Assembly (NCBI RefSeq): GCF_009184635.1
Contig: NZ_WELI01000003.1
Coordinates: 248,001 to 312,000, forward strand
Direction of reading: 5' to 3'
Source: Rudanella paleaurantiibacter
Lineage (GTDB): Bacteria; Bacteroidota; Bacteroidia; Cytophagales; Spirosomataceae
Length of the DNA: 64,000 nt
This document shows positions 25,190 to 32,363 of this stretch, piece after piece (within the stretch, counting starts at the first letter, position 1; each line of letters starts with the position of its first letter). The notes below the pieces were generated by a model, which did no database searches, had not been told where the DNA came from, and saw nothing but the letters and a program-made list of their open reading frames with translations. The position numbers and the translations under genes are program-made.

Positions 25190-25912
25190 CTATTCTTCCT
25201 TCATGTTGTGGTACACGTTCTGCACGTCGTCATCCTCTTCGATTTTTTCGAGCAGTTTTTCCACATCGGCCACCTGTTCTTCGGTCAGCTCTTTCACATC
25301 GTTCGGGATGCGCTGAAACTCGGCCCCTTTGATTTCGTAGCCTTTACCTTCGAGGAATTTCTGGATGCTGCCAAACGCCGTAAACTCACCGTAGATCACG
25401 AGTTGGCCATTTTCTTCGTCGAATTCAATTTCGTCGCCACCCACGTCGATTAACTCCAATTCGAGTTCTTCAGTGTCCACGCTATCGTCGGCGGTAATCC
25501 GAAACACGCTTTTCCGGTCGAACATGAAATCGGTCATCCCGCTGGTACCGAGGCTACCTCCGCACTTGCTGAAATAGCTCCGAATGTTGGCTACTGTCCG
25601 GTTATGGTTATCGGTCGCCGTCTCGATCACAATGGCAATGCCGTGGGGGGCGTATCCTTCGTAGGTGATTTCTTTGTAATCCTCCTGTTCTTTCGAAGAA
25701 GCCTTTTTGATGGCCCGCTCCACATTTTCTTTGGGCATGTTGGCGGCCTTGGCATTCTGAATGATTGCCCGTAGTCGGCCGTTGGTGTCGGGGTCGGGGC
25801 CACCGCTTTTCACCGCCATCACGATGTCTTTACCAATGCGGGTGAAGGTCTTAGCCATTTGCCCCCACCGTTTCATTTTCCGGGCTTTCCGGTATTCAAA
25901 CGCGCGTCCCAT
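25190..25912 (-). CDS. YebC/PmpR-family regulator / translation factor
   Basis: 240 aa, normal family length. N-terminal segments MGRAFEYRKARKMKRWGQMAKTF and NMPKENVERAIKKAS, and the middle motif YEGYAPHGIAIVIETATDNHNRT with KCGGSLGTSGMTDFMFDRKSVF are diagnostic. The protein is a cytosolic, three-domain factor; members have been described as transcription regulators and more recently as ribosome-associated factors that relieve stalling at proline-rich stretches. ATG start. Same strand as lysA upstream, with an inverted repeat between them. Confidence 0.94.
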   Translation of the reverse strand: MGRAFEYRKARKMKRWGQMAKTFTRIGKDIVMAVKSGGPDPDTNGRLRAIIQNAKAANMPKENVERAIKKASSKEQEDYKEITYEGYAPHGIAIVIETATDNHNRTVANIRSYFSKCGGSLGTSGMTDFMFDRKSVFRITADDSVDTEELELELIDVGGDEIEFDEENGQLVIYGEFTAFGSIQKFLEGKGYEIKGAEFQRIPNDVKELTEEQVADVEKLLEKIEEDDDVQNVYHNMKEE

Positions 25913-25922
25913 TATTTGTGAA

Positions 25923-26012
25923 GTTTACAGTTTTCGGTTGTCAGTTTTCAGTTTGGCGTGCGCACCAGGGCCGCTTCGCGCAACTGAAAACCGACAACTG
26001 TGAACGGTAAAC
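25923..26012. repeat. Intergenic inverted word-repeat (CAGTTTTCAG type)
   Basis: 31-base arms (25923-25953 and 25982-26012) pair with 26 of 31 matches. Each arm is made of near-copies of CAGTTTTC / GGTTGTCAG. It lies between lysA and yebC, same strand. Confidence 0.75.
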
Positions 26013-26021
26013 TATTTAGAG

Positions 26022-27272
26022 TTATATAGTTGTCAATTCAGTAAATTCAATCTCGATCTGCCCGCGCAGGAGGTCTTCAAACGTTTCGCGCTCCCGAATC
26101 AGGTAGGCCTGGCCGTCGTACACCATCACCTCGGCCGGGCGTCCGCGCATGTTGTACGTAGAGGCCATCATGAAGCCATACGCCCCGGCATTTTCAAACG
26201 ACAGGACATCGTTGGTACGCACCTGGGGCAGCAGTCGGTCAGTGGCAAACGTGTCAGTCTCGCAGATATAGCCAACCACTGTGTACAGGGTTTCGGGGCC
26301 TTCGGGATTTGACACGTTGATGATGTCGTGCCAGGCATCGTACATCATAGGCCGGATGAGGTGATTCAGGCCCGTATCGACCTGCACAAACGTCCGGGTC
26401 GGGTTTTCTTTCACCACGTTTACGTTGGCCAGCAAATGCCCTGACTCACTCACGAGCAGCTTACCGGGCTCAAACCACAGCTCGATATTGCGACCGTACC
26501 GGGCACAAAATTCCTTGAAAGCCGCTGATACTTTCTGCCCTAGCTCGGCCAGATCGGTGGCATGGTCGCCCTCGCGATAGGCCACCTTAAAGCCACTGCC
26601 AAAGTCCATAAACCGCAGGTCAGGAAAGTCGGAAGCAAGGTCGAACAGGACATCGGCAATTTTCAGGAAGGTGTTGCCGTCCTTAAAATCGGAGCCCGTA
26701 TGGATATGCAGACCGATTACCGGAATACCGTACTGCTCAACCAGTGCCTTAATCTGCGGCCGGTACTGATTCGGAATTCCGAACTTAGAATCAGCATGGC
26801 CGGTCTGGATTTTGAGGTTCCCCCCGTCGATAATGCTCGGATTGATTCGGATACAAATCGGCACCGTCGACCCGTAGGTTTGGCCAATTTGCTCAATCAG
26901 CGGCAGGCTATCGGCGTTGATCGTCAGGCCCAGCGCAATGGCCTCCTGAATCTCAGCGAACCGGTTGCCACTCGGCGTGTACATAATCTGCGACGGCTCG
27001 TAACCCGCCCGCATCGCCAGCCGGGCTTCGTTGACCGACACCACGTCGACCTCCACACCCTGACTCCGCATCAGCTTCAGAATCGACAGATTCGACAGGG
27101 CTTTCAGGGCGTATTTTATCTTAAGATCCACGCCAGTGAATGACGACCGAAGCAAGTCGATTTTTTGAATAATTTTGTCGGCATCATACACGTATGTCGG
27201 CAAGCCAAACTGGTCGGCTATGTCGAGCACGCGGACACCCTGAATCTGATACGAGCGGTTTTCTAAGTACAT
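26022..27272 (-). CDS. lysA: Diaminopimelate decarboxylase
   Basis: 416 aa, PLP-dependent fold-III decarboxylase making L-lysine from meso-diaminopimelate in the cytosol. The PLP lysine is K57 (IKYALKALSN). Other family motifs are HIHTGSD near residue 190, EPGK near residue 270, the CETDTFA cysteine near residue 345 (from the partner active site) and the GAYGFMMASTYN stretch. The protein lacks an N-terminal kinase fusion. It diverges from the PhoD-like gene across about 50 bases and has a perfect TATATTTG -7 element 19 bases before its ATG. Confidence 0.95.
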   Translation of the reverse strand: MYLENRSYQIQGVRVLDIADQFGLPTYVYDADKIIQKIDLLRSSFTGVDLKIKYALKALSNLSILKLMRSQGVEVDVVSVNEARLAMRAGYEPSQIMYTPSGNRFAEIQEAIALGLTINADSLPLIEQIGQTYGSTVPICIRINPSIIDGGNLKIQTGHADSKFGIPNQYRPQIKALVEQYGIPVIGLHIHTGSDFKDGNTFLKIADVLFDLASDFPDLRFMDFGSGFKVAYREGDHATDLAELGQKVSAAFKEFCARYGRNIELWFEPGKLLVSESGHLLANVNVVKENPTRTFVQVDTGLNHLIRPMMYDAWHDIINVSNPEGPETLYTVVGYICETDTFATDRLLPQVRTNDVLSFENAGAYGFMMASTYNMRGRPAEVMVYDGQAYLIRERETFEDLLRGQIEIEFTELTTI

Positions 27273-27290
27273 ACTGGCCTAAAATTCCCG

Positions 27291-27298
27291 CAAATATA
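27291..27298 (-). promoter_or_regulatory. Bacteroidota -7 element of lysA
   Basis: TATATTTG on the minus strand, close to the ATG at 27272, implying a very short leader. Confidence 0.5.
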
Positions 27299-27324
27299 CG
27301 ACTTAAGTAGTTTAGACCTTCTCC

Positions 27325-28707
27325 ATGAAACACGCATTATTACTGGCTTTTAGTGGGTTGATGACCCTCCCGCTGCTGGCTCAGAACCCGGCCCAGACCC
27401 GACGCACCACCCCGCCCGCACCAGCCGCCCGTACCAACCCCGCTACCCTGTTACAGGCAGGCCCTATGGTGGGGGCATCGGACATGCGCGAGGTGAAACT
27501 GTGGGTGCAAACCAAAAGCCCCGCCCGCGTGCAGATTCGGTACACCGAAGCGGGCAACCCCGGCAGCAGTCAGCTCACCGACGAGGTGAAAACCGGAAAA
27601 GAAACGGCTTTTACAGCCCACCTGCTCGCCGACAGGGTGGAACCCGGAAAAAAGTACACGTACGAACTGTTGATCGAGGGCCAGAAGGTGAGCCTGCCCT
27701 ACCCGACAACGTTCCAAAGCCAACCCCTGTGGCAATTCAGAACGGACCCACCGGCTTTCCGGTTCGGCGTCGGAAGCTGCACCTACGTCAACGAACCGGA
27801 CGTTGACCGGCCAGGACGGCCGTACGGAGCCAACTACGAAATTTTTGGGGCTATTGCCGGACAAAAACCCGACTTCATGCTCTGGACTGGTGATAATACG
27901 TACCTCCGCGAAGTCGACTGGAACAGCCGTACGGGCGTGCTGCGCCGGTACACCCATACTCGCTCGGTACCCGAACTCCAGCCCCTGCTGGCCGGCACCC
28001 ATCACTACGCTACCTGGGATGACCACGACTACGGCCCCAACGATGCCGACCGCAGCTACTGGCTCAAGCCCGTCACGCTCGAGGCCTTCAAACTGTTCTG
28101 GGCCAACCCCAACTTTGTGTTCAACGAAGGGTGTACGGGTACTTTTATGTGGAACGACTGCCAGTTTTTTCTGATGGACGACCGCACCTTCCGGGCTCCC
28201 AACGAGATGCCCGACGGTCCTGCCAAAGATTACCTTGGCAAGCAGCAGTTCGATTGGCTGATCGACGCCCTCAGCAGCAGTCAGGCTACGTTTAAATTTG
28301 TGGTGATTGGGAATCAGGTGGTTAATCCCGCCAAAGTGGCCGAGAATTACAGCAACTACGGTCACGAGCGCGACCGGCTGTTCAAGGCCATTGCCAAGGC
28401 CAAGGTGCCGGGGGTTTTGTTTCTGACCGGCGACCGGCACCATACCATCCTGCACAAGCTCGACCGGCCCGGCACCTACCCACTGTACGACCTCACCATT
28501 TCGCCCCTGACCTCGGGCCCCGCCAAAGCCACCGACGACGAACTGAAGCTCCCAACGGCTCAGGCAGGCACCTACCTCTCGGAGCGTAATTTTGGCGTTT
28601 TGAGCGTTAGCGGCCCCCTCCGCGATCGGTCGCTGACCATTCAGGTGTTTGATACCAAAGGCACCGAAAAGTGGAGCCGGACCCTCAAGGCCTCGGAGCT
28701 AAAGTAA
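27325..28707 (+). CDS. PhoD-like secreted alkaline phosphatase/phosphodiesterase
   Basis: 460 aa with a signal peptide (about 1-20, ending LLAQ). An N-terminal Ig-like PhoD domain (about 45-140: GPMVGASDMREVKLWVQT... YTYELLIEG) is followed by a metallophosphatase domain. That domain carries FGVGSCTYVNE, MLWTGDNTYLREVDW, TWDDHDYGPNDAD and LTGDRHHTILHKL, which are the metal-binding motifs of the PhoD superfamily. Such enzymes hydrolyse phosphodiesters or monoesters outside the cytoplasm, often for phosphate gain. No phosphate-control sequence is recognised. Monocistronic and divergent from lysA. Confidence 0.9.
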   Translation: MKHALLLAFSGLMTLPLLAQNPAQTRRTTPPAPAARTNPATLLQAGPMVGASDMREVKLWVQTKSPARVQIRYTEAGNPGSSQLTDEVKTGKETAFTAHLLADRVEPGKKYTYELLIEGQKVSLPYPTTFQSQPLWQFRTDPPAFRFGVGSCTYVNEPDVDRPGRPYGANYEIFGAIAGQKPDFMLWTGDNTYLREVDWNSRTGVLRRYTHTRSVPELQPLLAGTHHYATWDDHDYGPNDADRSYWLKPVTLEAFKLFWANPNFVFNEGCTGTFMWNDCQFFLMDDRTFRAPNEMPDGPAKDYLGKQQFDWLIDALSSSQATFKFVVIGNQVVNPAKVAENYSNYGHERDRLFKAIAKAKVPGVLFLTGDRHHTILHKLDRPGTYPLYDLTISPLTSGPAKATDDELKLPTAQAGTYLSERNFGVLSVSGPLRDRSLTIQVFDTKGTEKWSRTLKASELK

Positions 28708-28788
28708 ACCATTGTAACCCTACAGGGTTTACCTAGTGGCAGCCAATTGGTTGCCACTTTTTTTGTTATTCTACTCAATGTTAAGACA

Positions 28789-29892
28789 ATGAATCTCCCA
28801 AAAACCCTCGGTTTGGCCACCGTCAGTCTGGTTTGGCTTACCACAACCGCCAGCGCGCAACGCGTGACCACCAACCCCACGGCCGTTCCCAATACGGTCA
28901 GTACGCCTACGTTCCAGCCCGATACCCTTCGGCCCTCACGCGAGCAGATGCTGAATGACAACACCGCCGGTCAGGACGATGCCGACCGGAAAAACCGGCG
29001 GGAACGCCGGAGAAACATGCGCCGAAACAACCGTTCAGATGTCAACTCCCGACAGAATCGGCAGGGTAGCACAACACCCGAGGGAGCCACCGGCAACTCG
29101 GGGCGGCAAGACGCGACCTACCGCGAGAGTTCGACGAGCAATGGTACGGTGAACAACAACAGCAACACCACCAATTACAACAGTAACCAGGTTACCACGG
29201 CTCCTACGGGAGTGGGCTCTAACCCGAGTGCTACCGGAGCCGCCGGCGATGTACGGCCGGGCACAGTCTCGGCGGGGAGCGCCGGGGCGGGCCGCAGCAC
29301 CACAACGGAGAAAGCCACAGCAGGCGACCCCAACCTGAACCGGCCAGCCGCTACGGGTACAGGCACGGCCGTATCGAAAGCCGAAAATGCGCCAATCGTA
29401 AACACAACGGCGAGCGTGGGCCGAACCAGCGTGGGCGATTTTATAGCCGCCCAGCCCGACTACACTACGCTCCAGAACGCGTTCCAGTCGGCTCAGATCG
29501 ACAAGAATCTCCGGGAGGGGCAGTCTTATACGGTGTTTGCTCCGTCTAACGCTGCCTTCAAAAAATTACCCGCAAAAATTCAGAACGTATTGCTCGAAGG
29601 GCAAAACCGGGATGCCCTGAGTACCCTTCTCTCCTACCACGTAGTGCCGGGTGTACTCGATGTGGCGGCCCTGACCCGGCAAATCGGAGCGGGCAACGGC
29701 AGTGCACAACTCAAAACCCTGAGCGGAGCAACCCTGACGGCTAAACTGGGGAGCGATGGCAAGGTGGTTTTGACCGACGAACAGGGGCACACGAGCCGGA
29801 TCGATACGCCCAATCAGGTGCAGACCAACGGCGTGGTTCACGGTATCGACACCGTACTGATGCCCAAAGAAAGTTCAGTAATGTTTCGCTGA
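28789..29892 (+). CDS. Secreted FAS1 (fasciclin) domain protein
   Basis: 367 aa from the ATG at 28789; a longer frame would need TTG. Signal peptide about 1-24 (LVWLTTTASAQ). Residues about 35-210 are low-complexity: a very basic patch (RKNRRERRRNMRRNNRS) followed by Asn/Thr/Gly-rich linker. The C-terminal 140 residues are a FAS1 domain with H1 (YTVFAPSNAAFKKLP) and H2 (TNGVVHGIDTVLMP) boxes and the YH motif (LLSYHVVPG). FAS1 domains act in adhesion. It is probably periplasmic or surface-bound. A strong hairpin follows. Confidence 0.88.
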   Translation: MNLPKTLGLATVSLVWLTTTASAQRVTTNPTAVPNTVSTPTFQPDTLRPSREQMLNDNTAGQDDADRKNRRERRRNMRRNNRSDVNSRQNRQGSTTPEGATGNSGRQDATYRESSTSNGTVNNNSNTTNYNSNQVTTAPTGVGSNPSATGAAGDVRPGTVSAGSAGAGRSTTTEKATAGDPNLNRPAATGTGTAVSKAENAPIVNTTASVGRTSVGDFIAAQPDYTTLQNAFQSAQIDKNLREGQSYTVFAPSNAAFKKLPAKIQNVLLEGQNRDALSTLLSYHVVPGVLDVAALTRQIGAGNGSAQLKTLSGATLTAKLGSDGKVVLTDEQGHTSRIDTPNQVQTNGVVHGIDTVLMPKESSVMFR

Positions 29893-29901
29893 TTTTTAGA
29901 G

Positions 29902-29962
29902 AGTTTGTCCACAGTTACATCATTATCGATTCGTTGATGGTGTGTTTGTGGACAAACTTTTA
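29902..29962 (+). terminator. Long-looped terminator after the FAS1 gene
   Basis: 12-bp perfect stem (29902-29913 with 29947-29958, AGTTTGTCCACA/TGTGGACAAACT), then TTTAT. The 33-base loop holds a second small stem CATCA/TGATG. Confidence 0.7.
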
Positions 29963-29968
29963 TATTTG
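29961..29968 (+). promoter_or_regulatory. Bacteroidota -7 element before the ECF sigma gene
   Basis: TATATTTG, about 60 bases before the ATG at 30027. The -33 is unclear. Confidence 0.4.
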
Positions 29969-30026
29969 GCCGAACAACTTGATTAAATAAAGATTAATAA
30001 CATGTATTCCCCCTGCACAACTATGC

Positions 30027-30656
30027 ATGAATTTTCTTTACTTCCAGTTGTCAAAACCGTTGCGTACTTCCTTCTATACCACTAAGTCGTTGAAACGTAC
30101 ATCGCCCTTTGTCTCCGAGGCCGTCCTGATCGAAAAACTGAATCGACGAGACGAGCAGGCCTTCCACTGGCTGTACGATCAATATTCCCCCGCGCTTTTC
30201 GGGGTAATTCGCAAGATTGTACACGACGATGAACAGGCTCGTGACCTGTTGCAGGACGCTTTTATTAAAATCTGGAATAACCTGGATTCGTATGATGCGT
30301 CTAAAGGTAGGCTCTTCACGTGGCTGCTCAATGTAGCCCGCAATACTGCCATCGATAATTTACGTTCTGCCAAAGCCAGTAGCCGGCCTAATCCAGCCAA
30401 TGCAATCCATACTGACGCGGAGAACGTATATATAGTTGACCGGCAGCACCAGACGGAACCTGAAAATATTGATCACATCGGAATGCGCGAAGTGGTCGAC
30501 AAATTAAGGCCCGAACGAAAGATGCTGATCGATCTGGTGTACTTCAATGGCTACACGCATGAAGAAGCCGCCGAAGTCCTGAATTTGCCTCTGGGTACGG
30601 TGAAAACCCGGGTCCGGTCGGCACTTCAGGAGCTGAAACAGTTTTTTTCCCGATGA
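30027..30656 (+). CDS. ECF RNA polymerase sigma factor
   Basis: 209 aa. Region 2 (about 40-105: AFHWLYDQYSPALFGVIRKIVHD, DLLQDAFIKIWNNLDSYD, RLFTWLLNVARNTAIDNLR) and region 4 (about 150-205: DLVYFNGYTHEEAAEVLNLPLGTVKTRVRSALQEL) are complete, with no region 3, as in ECF sigma factors. It redirects RNA polymerase to a small regulon on a signal relieved by its anti-sigma partner. The next gene, 144 bases on, encodes a membrane anti-sigma factor. The first 30 residues are extra and may be partly untranslated. Confidence 0.93.
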   Translation: MNFLYFQLSKPLRTSFYTTKSLKRTSPFVSEAVLIEKLNRRDEQAFHWLYDQYSPALFGVIRKIVHDDEQARDLLQDAFIKIWNNLDSYDASKGRLFTWLLNVARNTAIDNLRSAKASSRPNPANAIHTDAENVYIVDRQHQTEPENIDHIGMREVVDKLRPERKMLIDLVYFNGYTHEEAAEVLNLPLGTVKTRVRSALQELKQFFSR

Positions 30657-30800
30657 GCACAGCGTCCCTGTCTCACGGGGACACGACCGTGCACCCAGCA
30701 AACCGTAATGAACGTACCAAATCTAAAAGATTAATATGATGCCTTGGGGCAAGCGGGCCCAAACCTAATACCCGCCCACCCATTGCTGACTTTTTGTGAT

Positions 30801-31607
30801 ATGGATGTCTCCGAATATATAGCATCAGGAACCCTGGAATTATACGCTTTGGGCGCGGCTTCGGATCAGGAGCGCCGGGAGGTAGAATGTCTGGCGTCGA
30901 TTTATCCTGAAATTCGGCAAGAGCTGGATCAGCTGACCGAAGCTATGGAACGCTATGCCCTGGTTCATAGCGTCGACCCTCCCGCCGATCTGAAAGAAGC
31001 CATTATGAGCAAGCTCTCGTTTGAGCCCGCTCCGGTCCAGGAACCCATTGTGAAACCTATGCCTGTATCAAGGCCTACCTTCCAGTTTACCTGGGTGGCG
31101 GCCGCATCGGTCGGGCTTATTCTGCTCTCGTTTGCGCTGTTTCTGGTAAACCAGCTCCGTGAAAGTCAGCAGGTTCAGACCAGTCTGCGGTCAACCAACA
31201 ACAGCCTACAGGATGAAATTCGGCAGTTGCGCGATCGACAGCAGAGCGCCGATGCAGCTATTGCTCTGCTTAAGCAACCCGGTACCCGTGTTATTCAGGT
31301 TCTGGGCAACGATAAAGCCCCCAACGGTCGGTTGGCAGTGTATTGGAACGCTCAGCTCAAACAGGTAGCCGTAGAAGTTAGCTCGCTACCCAAGCTGGCC
31401 GAAAATCAGCAGTATCAGCTTTGGTCGCTGGTGGATGGAAAACCTGTAGATGCCGGTGTCTTTGAAAACCTACCGACCAACGGGCAGCTTCAACGCACCA
31501 ACCGCTCTATTGGGGCAGCTGATGCCTTTGCGGTAACCATCGAACGCCGGGGTGGAAGCCCCACACCTACCCTCACAGCACTGGTAGCAGTTGGGCAGGT
31601 TGGCTAA
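30801..31607 (+). CDS. RskA-like membrane anti-sigma factor
   Basis: 268 aa from the ATG at 30801; the upstream extension would need TTG. The N-terminal cytosolic part (MDVSEYIASGTLELYALGAA...) resembles RskA-type anti-sigma domains and lacks the HxxxCxxC zinc motif. One membrane helix (about 92-114, FTWVAAASVGLILLSFALFLV) is followed by a short coiled coil (SLQDEIRQLRDRQQ) and a C-terminal periplasmic RskA_C domain ending in VTIERRGGSPTPTLTALVAVG. It should hold the preceding sigma factor inactive until a periplasmic signal triggers its cleavage. Confidence 0.9.
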   Translation: MDVSEYIASGTLELYALGAASDQERREVECLASIYPEIRQELDQLTEAMERYALVHSVDPPADLKEAIMSKLSFEPAPVQEPIVKPMPVSRPTFQFTWVAAASVGLILLSFALFLVNQLRESQQVQTSLRSTNNSLQDEIRQLRDRQQSADAAIALLKQPGTRVIQVLGNDKAPNGRLAVYWNAQLKQVAVEVSSLPKLAENQQYQLWSLVDGKPVDAGVFENLPTNGQLQRTNRSIGAADAFAVTIERRGGSPTPTLTALVAVGQVG

Positions 31608-31639
31608 AACTAATCAAGGGCCTTTTTCGTATATATAGT

Positions 31640-32167
31640 ATGAATCGCATAGCCCTCTTTCTGACATATGGCGCGCTGGTAGTGAGCTCATTGGCTCACC
31701 TTTCGTGCCGCTCGAACACGGCTCAGGCTACCGACCTGAGCAAACAGGCACCCAAGGCAGACCCACCAGGCGGCCGGCGGGTGGTAAAGACCGATGCCGA
31801 GTGGAAAAAAATTCTGAAGCCCGACCAATTCTACGTGCTTCGGGAGAAAGGCACTGAGCGGGCAGGGAGCAGCTCGTTGAATGATATTCACGAGAAAGGT
31901 ACGTTTGTATGTGCCGCCTGCAAGAACCCTCTGTTCTCAGCCGATGCCAAGTTTGACTCGGGTACGGGTTGGCCCAGTTTTTTCCAGCCCATTGCCAAAA
32001 ACGCGGTGAAAGAAGCCAAAGATTATGCCTTTGGTATGACCCGCATCGAGATCATGTGCAGTGTGTGCGACGGTCACCTGGGTCATGTTTTCGACGACGG
32101 CCCCAAACCTACCGGTCTGCGCTACTGCATGAACGGAACCGCCATGCAGTTTGTCAAAAAACAATAG
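31640..32167 (+). CDS. msrB: Exported peptide-methionine (R)-S-oxide reductase
   Basis: 175 aa. The first 25 residues form a signal peptide; a cysteine (LSC) follows, so it may be a lipoprotein, though the lipobox is not canonical. The MsrB domain is complete: two CxxC zinc pairs (CAACKNP and CSVCDGH), GTGWPSF, HLGHVFDDGP and the catalytic cysteine C163 in RYCMNG. It repairs oxidised methionine in envelope proteins. It lies 32 bases after the anti-sigma gene, so it may belong to that operon and regulon. A terminator follows 85 bases later. Confidence 0.94.
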   Translation: MNRIALFLTYGALVVSSLAHLSCRSNTAQATDLSKQAPKADPPGGRRVVKTDAEWKKILKPDQFYVLREKGTERAGSSSLNDIHEKGTFVCAACKNPLFSADAKFDSGTGWPSFFQPIAKNAVKEAKDYAFGMTRIEIMCSVCDGHLGHVFDDGPKPTGLRYCMNGTAMQFVKKQ

Positions 32168-32252
32168 CCTGCCCAAAGTACCCTCTGGCAGAGCGTACAA
32201 TTGACCAATTAGCTAGTCGGTACCACTCTCTCACGACAAATGTTTCAGATGA

Positions 32253-32276
32253 AGCCGGGCGAATGCCCGGCTTTTT
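32253..32276 (+). terminator. Terminator after msrB
   Basis: 8-bp stem AGCCGGGC (32253-32260) with GCCCGGCT (32265-32272), GAAT loop and T5. Confidence 0.85.
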
Positions 32277-32301
32277 ACATAGCTGAAGGGCCATTTTACG
32301 T

Positions 32302-32309
32302 TATATTTG
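32302..32309 (+). promoter_or_regulatory. Bacteroidota -7 element of the PBP1A gene
   Basis: TATATTTG followed by CA, about 55 bases before the ATG at 32364. Confidence 0.5.
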
Positions 32310-32363
32310 CATCCACCGTCGGGCCAGTCGGCCGGGTGATCGTAGCATTTATATTTCATCGAA

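Noticed and set aside
27451-28455. 334-aa minus-strand frame opposite the PhoD-like gene
   Set aside because: Shadow of a clear PhoD family gene; composition is typical of antisense translation.
30744-30800. Extended N-terminus of the anti-sigma factor
   Set aside because: Requires a TTG start and adds sequence unlike the family; the ATG at 30801 fits better. The same reasoning moved the starts at 10036, 16193, 20404, 23579, 28789, 52109, 53019, 56203, 59280 and 60141.
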